DNA from: Rhodobacter sp.
GTDB taxonomy: Bacteria > Pseudomonadota > Alphaproteobacteria > Rhodobacterales > Rhodobacteraceae
DNA: 64,000 nucleotides
NCBI GenBank assembly: GCA_020637595.1
Contig: JACKKE010000010.1
Coordinates: 124,001-188,000, forward strand
Direction of reading: 5' to 3'
The translations under genes and the position numbers were made by a program. Every line of letters begins with the position of its first letter. Position 1 is the stretch's first letter. The notes under the pieces were generated by a model. It did not search any database. It was not told the origin of the DNA and saw nothing but the letters and a program-made list of their open reading frames with translations. Shown here piece after piece: positions 41,279-49,965 of this stretch.

Positions 41279-42961
41279 TCAGGCGACATCGGCCACACGC
41301 TGGCCGGCCCGCGCGGTCACCGTGTCAATGATCGTGCTGGCGGATCGCGCATCGGCGGCATCGCCGCGCCAGGCCACGATCTGGTCGGGCCGGATCAGCG
41401 CCAGCCGGGCCTCATAAAGATCCTGCGCGACCGGCTCGGCGGCCAGATCCAGAACCGTCAGATCCAGCCCCCGCGCCTGCGCCGCCTGGCGCAGCGCCGC
41501 GACGCTGGCCGCGTCGCCGCCGAAACTCAGCAGAGTCCAGTGGAACCCGAACGCATCGAACAGCGACCGGCCGTCGGTCAGCCAGGCATGCGGCGCCCGC
41601 CCACCCGGCTTGGCGCTGGGAACATAGACCGACGGCATATCGGGCGGCACGCGGGTCTTGTCGGCGACGATCACCGGCGAAGCATCATAGCGTGCGCCCA
41701 ACGTGAAGCCGGGGATGGTGAACTCGCGCGCCGCGTGCTGCTCCAGATAGGCCCCCGCCCGCGCCCGTGCTGCCGCCCCGGCCGGGCCGTTATCCTCGAT
41801 CGCCGGCGAGGGCACATAGAGCCCCACCGAGTCGGCAAAACCGATGGCGAAGCCGGTGTTGCGAAAGGCGACCGGGCGGCGTTCGGCTTCATAACTGGCC
41901 AGCAGCGAAGGGTCGGCCTGCCCCTGGACCACAGCCGCCAGTTTCCAGCCGGCGTTCACCGCGTCCTCGATGGCGGTGTTATACCCCATGCCGCCAGTCG
42001 GCGTGAACAGATGCACCGCGTCGCCACCCAGCAGAACCCGGCCCTGCACGAACCGCTCGGCCACCAGCGCCCGCCCCGCCAACCACGAGGCCACGCCGGT
42101 CACGCGAAACGGAATGTCCTTGCCCACGGCCTGGCGGAACAGCGCCCCGGCTTCCGCGTCCGACATCGTCGCTGCATTCTCGCCCTCGCGCAGCTGGGTC
42201 TGCAGGACAAACGACCCCTTGCCATCGACGCTGGCCAGCAGGGCGCGGCGGCGACGGTTGAAGGTCCAATACATCCAGGCGCGTTCCAGACCGAGATCAT
42301 AAAAGGCGGGCGCGTCGATATAGATCGACAGCATCGGACCGCCCATGAAATCGCGCGGCTTCAGATCGTCGCCGGTATAGCGGATGCCCAGCTGCTTGCG
42401 CACAATGCTGTTGGGACCGTCGGCGGCAAACAGATACCGGGCGCGGATCAGCCGGCCATTGGTGCCGCCGACCTCGCGGACGTCGGCGACGACACCGTCT
42501 TCGTCCTCGACAAAACCGGTCAGTTCTGTGTTGAAGCGGATATCGACCGTGGCCAGCCCCTGCGCCTTGCGCAGCAGGGTCTGCTCGACCAGGCTTTGCG
42601 GCACGCGATGGGGCCGTTCGGGGCCGTTCCAGATATGCGCATTGGCGCGCACCCAGGCATCGGCCTGCGACGAACTGGGCATCCGGTGCCTGGCCAGCTC
42701 GTGGCCCGCATAGGTCGTGACGTAGCAGACATCGGTCGGATGGTCGGGCGGCAGGCCCAGCGCGCGGATCTCATGGGCAAAGCCGTGGCGGCGATAGTGC
42801 TCCATCGACCGGGCCTGGGTGGCGTTGGCCTGCGGCGCCGTGGCCACGGTCGCTTCGCGGTCGACCAGGATCGCCCGGACACCCCGGCGGCCCAGTTCAT
42901 TGGCCAGCATCAACCCACATGGGCCGGCGCCGACGATCAGAACATCGGTGGTCAAGGTCAT
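41279..42961 (-). CDS. FAD-dependent aromatic hydroxylase (phenol/MhpA-like)
   Basis: A 560-residue group A flavin monooxygenase. Start at MTLTTDVLIVGAGPCGLMLANELGRRG, with GAGGGAGGACC upstream. The second FAD motif is GRVLLGGDAVHLFTPTGGMGYNTAIEDAVN at about residue 300, and a thioredoxin-like C-terminal domain follows (DGRSLFDAFGFHWTLLSFG). The GGMGYNTAIEDAVNAGWKLA stretch is typical of phenol-type hydroxylases acting on substituted phenols. With the extradiol-type enzyme at 47116 it could form a hydroxylate-and-cleave pair fed by the TRAP transporter. Controlled presumably by the LysR gene upstream. Confidence 0.88.
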   Translation of the reverse strand: MTLTTDVLIVGAGPCGLMLANELGRRGVRAILVDREATVATAPQANATQARSMEHYRRHGFAHEIRALGLPPDHPTDVCYVTTYAGHELARHRMPSSSQADAWVRANAHIWNGPERPHRVPQSLVEQTLLRKAQGLATVDIRFNTELTGFVEDEDGVVADVREVGGTNGRLIRARYLFAADGPNSIVRKQLGIRYTGDDLKPRDFMGGPMLSIYIDAPAFYDLGLERAWMYWTFNRRRRALLASVDGKGSFVLQTQLREGENAATMSDAEAGALFRQAVGKDIPFRVTGVASWLAGRALVAERFVQGRVLLGGDAVHLFTPTGGMGYNTAIEDAVNAGWKLAAVVQGQADPSLLASYEAERRPVAFRNTGFAIGFADSVGLYVPSPAIEDNGPAGAAARARAGAYLEQHAAREFTIPGFTLGARYDASPVIVADKTRVPPDMPSVYVPSAKPGGRAPHAWLTDGRSLFDAFGFHWTLLSFGGDAASVAALRQAAQARGLDLTVLDLAAEPVAQDLYEARLALIRPDQIVAWRGDAADARSASTIIDTVTARAGQRVADVA

Positions 42962-43016
42962 GGACGGTCCTCCCTCGGTCTGCTTCGGACTGTGGCCGCC
43001 CGCCAATGATCGCGAT

Positions 43017-43046
43017 AGATCAAGAAAGTATCTGACCGATGCGAAA
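43017..43046. promoter_or_regulatory. Candidate LysR-type sites upstream of the flavin hydroxylase
   Basis: AGAT-N9-ATCT (43017-43033) and GATGCGAAA (43038-43046) lie in the 91-bp gap between the LysR gene and the hydroxylase. The reverse complement of the latter, TTTCGCATC, recurs at 44012-44020 in the LysR/TRAP divergent region. This suggests the hydroxylase has its own promoter under the same regulator. Confidence 0.4.
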
Positions 43047-43052
43047 TCTGTA

Positions 43053-43955
43053 TCAGCCAGCCGTGGGCCATGCGGCGTGTTGCGTGACCAGATGGGCGAA
43101 ATATTCGCCCGCCGGGGTCAGGCCGATTCCGGCGCGGTGCACCAGCATGATCGGTGGCGCGACAAAGGTTCCGGCCAGCGCGATCTGTTCCAGCCGATCA
43201 CCGAGCAAGGGCGATTCGACCCACTGGATCGGCAGCATCGCCAGCAGATCCGAGTTGACCAGCGCGGTCAGGATCGACAGGGCCGACTGCGCCTGCGCCG
43301 CCAGCCGCGGCGGCGGCAGACCCTGGTCGCGGAACACCTGGGCCAGCTCGTCGCGGGCCTCGTGGGTGATCGAGGTGGTCAGCCAGTCGGCATCGACCAG
43401 ATCCGCAAGCCCCCGCGCGGCCGACAACGGATGCCCGCGCCGGCCGACCACCACCCGGCGATTGTCGAACAGCCGGTTCACCTGCAGATCCGCCGGCTGC
43501 GCCGCCTCGTGCACGGGACCGACATAGATATCCACCAACCCGTTGCGCAGATCGGTTTCCAGCGTTGGCAGGAACCCCTCGATCATCCGCAGGCGGACCC
43601 GGGGATAGCGGGTGCGAAACCGATTGAGCACCTTGCCGAAGACCCCCAGATGCCCGGCGATCGACAGGCCGAGGACCAGCTCTCCCTCGACCCCGTCCTG
43701 CAGCTGATGCACCGATTCGCGCGCCCGGCGCACCTCGCCCAGGATGGTCATCGCACGCACCAGAAAATCCTGGCCGATCGGTGTCAGGCGCACCCCGCGG
43801 GCCTCGCGGATGAACAGCTGCGCGCCAAGGGAATGCTCAAGTTCCTGAATGCTGCGGGTGATCGCCGGCTGCGCCAGCCCCAAGGCCCGCGCCGCGCCGC
43901 GCAACGACCCGTTTTCGGCCACCGCAACGAAATCGCGGAGCTGGTTGAATTTCAT
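43053..43955 (-). CDS. LysR-family transcriptional regulator
   Basis: A 300-residue LTTR. Start at MKFNQLRDFVAVAENGSLRGAARALG, with AGGAGGG upstream. The HTH spans about residues 18-40 (AQPAITRSIQELEHSLGAQLF), and the periplasmic-binding-like effector domain covers residues 90-295. It resembles the CbbR/GbpR-like aromatic-acid regulators that act with an aromatic or ring-derived inducer. Divergent from the TRAP transporter genes and upstream of the hydroxylase/hydrolase pair, so it probably activates both. Confidence 0.9.
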   Translation of the reverse strand: MKFNQLRDFVAVAENGSLRGAARALGLAQPAITRSIQELEHSLGAQLFIREARGVRLTPIGQDFLVRAMTILGEVRRARESVHQLQDGVEGELVLGLSIAGHLGVFGKVLNRFRTRYPRVRLRMIEGFLPTLETDLRNGLVDIYVGPVHEAAQPADLQVNRLFDNRRVVVGRRGHPLSAARGLADLVDADWLTTSITHEARDELAQVFRDQGLPPPRLAAQAQSALSILTALVNSDLLAMLPIQWVESPLLGDRLEQIALAGTFVAPPIMLVHRAGIGLTPAGEYFAHLVTQHAAWPTAG

Positions 43956-43989
43956 CGCACCCTCCTGAAGCCCGCCATCGAGCGATAGC

Positions 43990-44008
43990 ATCTCGGTATC
44001 TCAAAGAT
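43990..44008. promoter_or_regulatory. LysR box ATCT-N11-AGAT in the divergent LysR/TRAP promoter region
   Basis: ATCT (43990-43993) and AGAT (44005-44008) are inverted repeats separated by exactly 11 bases, the T-N11-A pattern of LysR recognition sites. It lies 35 bp before the LysR start and about 110 bp before the TRAP binding-protein gene. Confidence 0.6.
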
Positions 44009-44118
44009 GATTTTCGCATCTAACCTGAGTCAATCCCTCCCGCTAGCTTTTGTGCATGGCCTCGATCCGCCGCGGGATTCCGCGGCCTCGGGGCCGGTTC
44101 GCACATTGGGAGGATGTC

Positions 44119-45132
44119 ATGCAGAACCACCTCAAAGCGGCGCTCCTTGGCGCCTCCGCCCTTCTTGCGCTGACGGGGCCGGCGGCGGCCGCCGATTTCG
44201 TCATGCGCGTCTCGTCGCCGGCGCCGCTCAGCGCCATCGACCCGCTGTCGGCCTGGATGGAGGCCTTTGAAGCCGGGGTCGAGGCCGGCAGCAACGGGCG
44301 CATCGACGTGCAGCTCTATCCCGCCAGCCAGCTCGGTCCGATCCCGGCGACGGTCGAAGGGGTGGCGATGGGCACCATCGAGATGACCCTGCCGATCATC
44401 GGCTTTCTGTCGCGGCTGGAACCCCGGTTCCAGGTGCTCGACGCCGGCGGGCTCTTTGACGACGAACGCCACGCCCTGCGCACCCTATCGGACCCGCGCG
44501 TGCGGGCCATGCTGGGCGAGTTCGGCGCCGATGCCGGGGTCGAGCCGCTGGTGGTGCTGACCAGCGGGCAGTCCTTTGTCGTCTCGCGCGCGCCGATCGA
44601 CGAACCCGCCGACCTGAACGGGGTCAAGCTGCGGACCGGGGGCGCGACGCCGTTGGTCAACGATCCGATGATCGCGCTGGGCGCCTCGCCCGTGTCTATG
44701 CCGCTGGGCGAGGCCCTGCCGGCGCTGCAGACCGGCACCATCGACGCGGCAACGATCAACGCCTCGGTCGCCGTCGGCTTCAACTTTGCCGACGTCGCCC
44801 CGAACGGCACCTTCCTGCCCGGCAACTTCACGGTGATCGGCGGGCTGGTGAATCGCGACTTCCTGGCGATGATCGGCCCGGATCTGGAAGCCGTCGTGCG
44901 GCAGGCGGCCGAGGACGCGAAAACCGCCTATGAGGCGCGGCTGGACAGCGGCGCGCAGACCCTCGCAGCAGCCTGGACGAACGCGGGCGGCGCGATCCAC
45001 ACCTTCTCGGACGACGGCGTCGCCGCCTATACCGCGGTGACCGAACCCGCCGTGCAGGCGGTGATCGGTGCCAATCCGCAGATGCAGGCCGATTACGACC
45101 TGCTGCGCCAGGCCGCGACCGACAACCGCTGA
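44119..45132 (+). CDS. dctP: TRAP transporter substrate-binding protein, DctP family
   Basis: A 337-residue secreted protein; start at MQNHLKAALLGASALLALTGPAAAADF (signal peptide) with GGGAGGA upstream. DctP-fold landmarks: WMEAFEAGVEAGSNGRIDVQLYPASQLG, DLNGVKLRTGG (with the conserved Arg that holds the ligand carboxylate) and ASPVSMPLGEALPALQTGTIDAA. It delivers an organic acid to the DctQM permease encoded next. The ligand is likely the aromatic or related acid used by the neighbouring enzymes, by context only. Confidence 0.92.
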   Translation: MQNHLKAALLGASALLALTGPAAAADFVMRVSSPAPLSAIDPLSAWMEAFEAGVEAGSNGRIDVQLYPASQLGPIPATVEGVAMGTIEMTLPIIGFLSRLEPRFQVLDAGGLFDDERHALRTLSDPRVRAMLGEFGADAGVEPLVVLTSGQSFVVSRAPIDEPADLNGVKLRTGGATPLVNDPMIALGASPVSMPLGEALPALQTGTIDAATINASVAVGFNFADVAPNGTFLPGNFTVIGGLVNRDFLAMIGPDLEAVVRQAAEDAKTAYEARLDSGAQTLAAAWTNAGGAIHTFSDDGVAAYTAVTEPAVQAVIGANPQMQADYDLLRQAATDNR

Positions 45133-45142
45133 CACCCGCGCG

Positions 45143-45161
45143 GCCCCGCATCCGGCGGGGC
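45143..45161 (+). terminator. Attenuator hairpin between the TRAP binding protein and permease genes
   Basis: GCCCCGC (45143-45149) and GCGGGGC (45155-45161) form a 7-bp stem, 10 bp after the dctP stop, with a modest T-rich tail (TCGTCGCCTTT). As with tctC, it may limit permease expression relative to the binding protein. Confidence 0.6.
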
Positions 45162-45194
45162 TCGTCGCCTTTCCCCGAGCGGAGTCCTGTTGTC

Positions 45195-45674
45195 ATGCCG
45201 CCATTCGCAACGAAGCTGGCCCACGGGTTTACCCTGCTGCTGGCGCTGGTCCTGCTGGCAATGGTCGGGCTGAGCGCCGGAAACGTCGTCGCCCGCTACC
45301 TGTTCAACGCGGCCATTCTGTGGGCCGACGAAATCGCCGTCTTTGGCATGATCCTGTTGACCTGGCTGGGCGCCATCGTCGTCGCCTGGCGCGGTAGCGA
45401 CATCCGCATGGACCTGCTGGTCGCCGCCCTGCCCCGCGGCGCCCAGCGCCCGGTTGCGGTGCTGCAGGATCTGGTGGTCGCGGGCAGCTGCGGCTGGGTT
45501 GCCTGGCTGTCCTATGGCTATGTCACGCGGGTCCATCGCATCGGCATGACCAGCGACAGCGCCCGCCTGCCGGTGTGGCCGGTCCACGCGGTGATCCCCG
45601 TCGCCCTCGCAGCGATTGCCCTGATCGCGCTGGTGCGCGCCCTGCGCACGCTGCGCCGCCCCCAGACGAAATAG
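45195..45674 (+). CDS. dctQ: TRAP transporter small permease, DctQ family
   Basis: A 159-residue protein with four membrane helices. NVVARYLFNAAILWADEIAVFGMILLTWLGAIVVAWRGSDIRMDLL is the typical DctQ core (NxxxRYxF...WxEE/DE). It partners the large permease starting 8 bp later. Confidence 0.92.
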   Translation: MPPFATKLAHGFTLLLALVLLAMVGLSAGNVVARYLFNAAILWADEIAVFGMILLTWLGAIVVAWRGSDIRMDLLVAALPRGAQRPVAVLQDLVVAGSCGWVAWLSYGYVTRVHRIGMTSDSARLPVWPVHAVIPVALAAIALIALVRALRTLRRPQTK

Positions 45675-45681
45675 GCCTGCC

Positions 45682-46965
45682 ATGATCCTCTCGCTTGCCC
45701 TTCTGCCCGTCGCGCTGCTGCTGTTCGGCCTGCCGGTCTTTGTCGTGCTGCTGCTGTCGTCGACGGTGGCGCTGGCGTTCTTCATGCCAATCCCGATGAC
45801 CGCCGTGCATCAGAACCTGTTCGGCTCGATCAGCGCCACGGGTTTGCTGGCGGTGCCCTATTTCATCTTTGCCGGCGAGCTGATGTCGCGCGGCACGGTT
45901 GCAAGGCGTCTGGTGACCTTTGTGCGCGGCTTTGTCGGCCCGCTGCCGGGCGCGCTGGGTCTGACGACAGTCGGCACCGCGACAGTCTTTGGCGCGATCT
46001 CGGGATCCAGCGCGGCGGCGGTGGCCTCGGTCGGCAAGGTGATGCATCCGGCGATGCGGCAGGACGGCTATCCCGACCGCTTTTCCGCCGGGATGATCAC
46101 CTCGGTCAGCGCCATCGGCATCGTCATCCCGCCGTCGATCCCGATGATCGTCTATGGCGCCTCGTCCGAGACCTCGATCCCGCGGCTCTATGCTGCCGGG
46201 GTGTTGCCCGGCCTCCTGCTGGCGGCGATGCTGGCGCTCTATGTCGGCTGGCGGGCGTGGCGGTCGGGCTTTGGCAGCCGCACGGCGATTTCGCCGGGCA
46301 GCATCGCCGCCGGCACGGCGCAGGCGCTGCCGGCGCTGATGGCCCCGGTGATCATCCTGGGCGGCATCTATGGCGGGGTTTTCTCGCCGACCGAGGCGGC
46401 CTCGGTCGCCTGCGTCTATGCCATTGTGGTGTCGAAGTTCATCCTGCGCGAGCTGAGCTGGCGCGACATCCTCGACTGCGCGGTGTCCACGGTTCTGTTC
46501 AGCGCCCAGATCCTGGTGATCGTCGCGGCGGCCGGGCTGTTTTCATGGCTGCTCACGGTGAACCAGGTGCCGCAGGCGATGGTCGCCGCGATCACCGCCT
46601 GGGAAATCACCCCGTGGCAGTTCCTCATCGCAATCAACATCGTGCTGCTGCTGTGGGGCTGCGTGATGGATCCGATGTCGGCGATCCTGCTGCTGGTGCC
46701 GGTCCTGATCCCGCTGGTCGATGCGCTGGGAATCGACAAGGTCCATTTCGGCATCGTGATGACGCTGAACCTCGCGGTGGGGCTGTTCACCCCGCCCTTC
46801 GGCATCAACATCTTCGTCGCCCAGTCGGCCCTGCGCATGCGCACCGGCGATATCTATCGCGGCGTCGTGCCGTTCTTTGCCGTGTTCCTGGTGGCGCTGG
46901 TCGCGATCACCTTTGTCCCCGCGATCTCGCTGGGCAGCATGACCCTGTTCATGGCGGTCAATTGA
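45682..46965 (+). CDS. dctM: TRAP transporter large permease, DctM family
   Basis: A 427-residue membrane protein with about twelve helices. Landmarks: LPVFVVLLLSSTVAL, AVPYFIFAGELMSRG, FGAISGSSAAAVASVGKVMHPAM, SVSAIGIVIPPSIPMIVYG and FTPPFGINIFVAQSA, all characteristic of DctM. It drives uptake with the Na+/H+ gradient. Last gene of the dctPQM unit; a 150-bp gap precedes the dioxygenase gene. Confidence 0.94.
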   Translation: MILSLALLPVALLLFGLPVFVVLLLSSTVALAFFMPIPMTAVHQNLFGSISATGLLAVPYFIFAGELMSRGTVARRLVTFVRGFVGPLPGALGLTTVGTATVFGAISGSSAAAVASVGKVMHPAMRQDGYPDRFSAGMITSVSAIGIVIPPSIPMIVYGASSETSIPRLYAAGVLPGLLLAAMLALYVGWRAWRSGFGSRTAISPGSIAAGTAQALPALMAPVIILGGIYGGVFSPTEAASVACVYAIVVSKFILRELSWRDILDCAVSTVLFSAQILVIVAAAGLFSWLLTVNQVPQAMVAAITAWEITPWQFLIAINIVLLLWGCVMDPMSAILLLVPVLIPLVDALGIDKVHFGIVMTLNLAVGLFTPPFGINIFVAQSALRMRTGDIYRGVVPFFAVFLVALVAITFVPAISLGSMTLFMAVN

Positions 46966-46987
46966 GCCCGCCGATCACGCGCGCGCC

Positions 46988-47007
46988 CGATTGCATCCAG
47001 ACAATCG
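46988..47007 (+). promoter_or_regulatory. Inverted repeat CGATTG-N8-CAATCG before the dioxygenase gene
   Basis: CGATTG (46988-46993) and CAATCG (47002-47007) lie 22 bp after dctM and about 110 bp before the dioxygenase start. No T-run follows, so it looks more like an operator or mRNA hairpin than a terminator. Function not assigned. Confidence 0.35.
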
Positions 47008-47115
47008 CGGGTTGCGTATGACAGTATGACCCTCGGCCGCCCGAGTCGGAGGAGCATCCGGCGGCCCGTCACAGAGAACCGAAGCGTATCCCGGCAAAAG
47101 GGCGAGGAGTAAGCC

Positions 47116-48087
47116 ATGACTGCGATTCGAGGAACCATAGGTGTCAACAAACGGCCCGGCGAGCTGGGGGCACATTCGCTGGACATGTTCCGCATGGCGG
47201 TGCCCGATCTGGCGGTTGCCCAGCGGTTCTATACCGAATTCGGCCTCGAGGTGCGCGAAGAGGCCGAGGGGCTGGGCCTCTATACCACCGGCAACACCCA
47301 CCGCTGGATGGGCCTGTCCGAGGGGCCGGCGAAACAGCTGACGGGGTTCACCTTTGCCGTGTTCGAAGAGGATTTCGAACCGATGAAGCGCCATATCGAG
47401 GCGCAGGGCGTCACCCTGATCGACCCGCCCCGGGGCATCGCGTCGGACGGGCTGTGGTTTCGCGACAACAACGGCCTGCTGATCGAGGTGAAGATCGCCG
47501 GCAAGACCTCGCTCGACGGCAAGGCGGCTTTCGGTGACAGGGATTTCTCGGTGCCCGCCAACACCGCGGGATCCTGGAGCCGGTCGTCAAAACCGCAGGT
47601 GCGTCCGCTGCGCTTCGCGCACCTTCTGCTGTTCACCCCCTCGGTCCCCGACTCGATCGCTTTCTACAGCCGCGTGCTGGGCCTGCGCCTGTCCGACCGC
47701 ACCGGCGACATCATCGCCTTCATGCACGGCATCCACGGCTGCGATCATCACATGATCGCCTTTGTCACCTCGGGCGGGAAGCCGGCGGGCCTGCACCATT
47801 GCAGCTGGGATATGGGGTCGGTCAACGGCATCGGGCTGGCGGCGCAGCAGATGGCCGATGCGGGCTATACCAAGGGCTGGGGGCTGGGCCGGCATGTGCT
47901 GGGATCGAACTATTTCCACTACATGCAGGATCCCTGGGGCAGCTGGTCGGAATATTCCGCCGATATCGACTATATCGCCCTGGACCATGACTGGCCCGCC
48001 AAGGACCACCCCGAGGAAGACGGTATCTATGTCTGGGGCCCCGACCTGCCCGGGGATTTCCTTCACAACTACGAAGCCGACCGCTGA
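47116..48087 (+). CDS. Extradiol ring-cleavage dioxygenase-like VOC protein
   Basis: A 323-residue two-module VOC protein. The C-terminal module (about residues 155-290) has the putative iron triad: His in LRFAHLLLFTPS, His in AGLHHCSWDMGS and Glu in SWSEYSADIDY. These, with the GRHVLGSNYFHYMQDPWG stretch, match 2,3-dihydroxy-aromatic dioxygenases of type I. The N-terminal module (GAHSLDMFRMAVPDLAVAQRFY) has lost the ligands, as usual. GAGGAG precedes the start. It probably cleaves a diol produced by the hydroxylase at 41279, but may be transcribed separately from the TRAP genes. Confidence 0.85.
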   Translation: MTAIRGTIGVNKRPGELGAHSLDMFRMAVPDLAVAQRFYTEFGLEVREEAEGLGLYTTGNTHRWMGLSEGPAKQLTGFTFAVFEEDFEPMKRHIEAQGVTLIDPPRGIASDGLWFRDNNGLLIEVKIAGKTSLDGKAAFGDRDFSVPANTAGSWSRSSKPQVRPLRFAHLLLFTPSVPDSIAFYSRVLGLRLSDRTGDIIAFMHGIHGCDHHMIAFVTSGGKPAGLHHCSWDMGSVNGIGLAAQQMADAGYTKGWGLGRHVLGSNYFHYMQDPWGSWSEYSADIDYIALDHDWPAKDHPEEDGIYVWGPDLPGDFLHNYEADR

Positions 48088-48123
48088 TCGCCTCACCGGC
48101 CCGGGCGCAGGCAGCGCAGCGGG

Positions 48124-48178
48124 CCGGCACTGGGCCGGCACCGCACCTGCACTGGGCCTGCACTGGGCCTGCACTGGG
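48124..48178. repeat. 11-bp minisatellite between convergent genes
   Basis: Five adjoining 11-bp units: CCGGCACTGGG, CCGGCACCGCA and then CCTGCACTGGG three times, filling the gap between the dioxygenase stop (48087) and the transferase stop (48182, minus strand). The three last copies are identical, which suggests recent slippage. The copy number is likely variable between strains. Confidence 0.85.
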
Positions 48179-48181
48179 CCG

Positions 48182-49855
48182 TCAGCTTTGCCGGGTGACG
48201 TGGCAACCCGAGGTCAGATCCAGCGACGCATCGCGCACCCCGGTCGTGACATCGAGCATCCCCAGAACCGTGTGGAACAGGTTGTCGTGGCTGGCCGGCT
48301 GCTCGGCCACATCGGTGAGGCAGGCCTCGTCGAGGCTCATTGCGCTGCGGAACCCGGCGCCGGCCCACATCACCATCGGCACCCGGGTCTGGGTTTCCGG
48401 CGCCATGAACATCGGCGCCGCGTGCAGATAGAGGCCGTCCTCGCCCAGCGATTCACCGTGGTCCGAGACAAAGACCATCGCCGGCAGCACGCGGTCCGAG
48501 GCGTTCAGGATGTCGATCGCCTGCGACAGCACATAATCGGTTTCCAGAACCGCGTTGTCATAGGCGTTGACGATCTCGTCCGTCGTGCAATCGGCAAAAT
48601 GCGAGGTCTGGCAATCGGGGGTAAAGGCCCTGCGGGCCTCGGGATAGCGCAGGTAATACGCCGGGCCGTGGTTGCCGATCATGTGCAGCACCAGCACGGT
48701 GTTGCGGGTGATCGTCGCCGCGGTCTGTTCGATCAGCGGCAAAAAGACCTCGTCGGTGCATTCGACCTCGCAGGCGACAGGATCCAGCGCCGGATCGACC
48801 GTCTGCCAGCCGGTGCGCGCCGCAACCCCCTGATCGCCGGTGTTGTTGTCATACCACTGAACATCGAAACCGGCCCGTGCCAGAATATCCAGCAGGTTTT
48901 CATGCGTCAGGAATTCCTCGCGCGAGTAATCGGCCTGCGCAAAGGGCGAGAACATGCAGGGCACCGAGATCGTGGTCGCCGTGCCGCAGGAATGCACCGC
49001 CGTCAGGTTGACGATGTCGCGCGCGGCCAGTTCCGGCGTCGTGTTGCGCGCATAGCCGTCCAGGCCAAAATTCGGCGCGCGCAGCGTTTCGCCTACGAAC
49101 AGCACCATCAGCACGGGCTCCGCCGCCGCCTGCAGCCGCTGACCCGGCACCGCATCGCCGCCGACGGTCTGCACCACCCGGTCGGTCACCCGCAGCTGCT
49201 GCCGGGTATAGCGCAGGATCGACATCAGCGTTGCACCGGGCTGGAACGAGCCGGTCAGCTCCTGATGCTCGCGCAGCACCGCCGAGGCGGCCTTGAAGTC
49301 CGCGAACATCCCGCCGAGGAACACCGCCAGCGACACCATCACCGCCAGCGGCCAGCGCCAGAGGTGGTGCACCGCACGGACCCGGCGAACGCGGGGCCAG
49401 AACACCAGCGCCGCCGGCAGAACACCGGTCAGCGCGATCCACAGAACCGCACCCGGCGTGATCAGATGGCTGGCCTCGGTCGGAGTCGTCTCGAGCACAC
49501 TGCGGATCAGTTCCCGGTCGACCAGAACGCCAAAGGTGCGCTCGTAATAGGTCGCCGAGGCCGCCATCAGGATCAGGACCGCCGCAACCGGCTTCTGCAG
49601 CACCCCCGGCCCCAGCAGTTCCAGCGTGAACAGGGTCAGCGCCGCCAACGACACGGCAAACAGCGCGATGTTCACCGGGCTGTCGTCAAAGATCGCGGTC
49701 AGCCGGACCCAGAACCCCGGGTTCAGAACCGCCATCACATAGGCGGTCACGATCAGGTTCAGCGTCAGGTGCCCGACGCAGGGGCGCGGCGGCAGGGACA
49801 GGCGTTTTTTCGCAGGTTCGGTCATCAGTCGGAATCCGGATAGCAAGGCCCGCAT
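48182..49855 (-). CDS. eptA: Phosphoethanolamine transferase, EptA/MCR family
   Basis: A 557-residue inner-membrane enzyme (547 from the second ATG at 49825). Five helices fill residues 30-185, followed by a periplasmic sulfatase-fold domain: FVGETLRAPNFGLDGYARNTTP with the metal-binding Glu (about 256), the nucleophile Thr in SCGTATTISVPCMFS (about 294), HMIGNHGPAYYLRYP, and SDHGESLGEDGLYLH with metal ligands. Six or more cysteines suggest the usual disulfides. It transfers phosphoethanolamine to lipid A, lowering polymyxin binding. The divergent two-component system is probably its regulator. Confidence 0.9.
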   Translation of the reverse strand: MRALLSGFRLMTEPAKKRLSLPPRPCVGHLTLNLIVTAYVMAVLNPGFWVRLTAIFDDSPVNIALFAVSLAALTLFTLELLGPGVLQKPVAAVLILMAASATYYERTFGVLVDRELIRSVLETTPTEASHLITPGAVLWIALTGVLPAALVFWPRVRRVRAVHHLWRWPLAVMVSLAVFLGGMFADFKAASAVLREHQELTGSFQPGATLMSILRYTRQQLRVTDRVVQTVGGDAVPGQRLQAAAEPVLMVLFVGETLRAPNFGLDGYARNTTPELAARDIVNLTAVHSCGTATTISVPCMFSPFAQADYSREEFLTHENLLDILARAGFDVQWYDNNTGDQGVAARTGWQTVDPALDPVACEVECTDEVFLPLIEQTAATITRNTVLVLHMIGNHGPAYYLRYPEARRAFTPDCQTSHFADCTTDEIVNAYDNAVLETDYVLSQAIDILNASDRVLPAMVFVSDHGESLGEDGLYLHAAPMFMAPETQTRVPMVMWAGAGFRSAMSLDEACLTDVAEQPASHDNLFHTVLGMLDVTTGVRDASLDLTSGCHVTRQS

Positions 49856-49889
49856 GGGGCGAGCGGTTTTCCCCCAGTGACGGGGTAAC

Positions 49890-49906
49890 CTTGCGCCTGG
49901 CTTACA
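49890..49906. promoter_or_regulatory. PmrA-box-like direct repeat CTTGCG-N5-CTTACA
   Basis: CTTGCG (49890-49895) and CTTACA (49901-49906) are spaced 11 bp start to start, like the CTTAAG-N5-CTTAAG box bound by PmrA. The repeat lies between the phosphoethanolamine transferase and the response-regulator gene, so it could serve both directions. Only partial matches, hence modest confidence. Confidence 0.4.
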
Positions 49907-49965
49907 ACGCCCGGGGGTGCGCGCTTTTTTCTCGCCTGCCTGTCCGGGGCGGGCTAGGAAAGCGC

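Noticed and set aside
40547..43009. 820-codon plus-strand frame over the hydrolase and hydroxylase
   Set aside because: Same antisense artefact; the minus-strand genes have catalytic motifs and ribosome-binding sites.
47116..48087. Glyoxalase or antibiotic-resistance VOC protein
   Set aside because: Two fused modules of about 160 residues with H-H-E only in the second and a catabolic context fit extradiol dioxygenases better.
48124..48178. Possible CRISPR or integron-type array
   Set aside because: Units are 11 bp and directly contiguous without spacers; this is a minisatellite.
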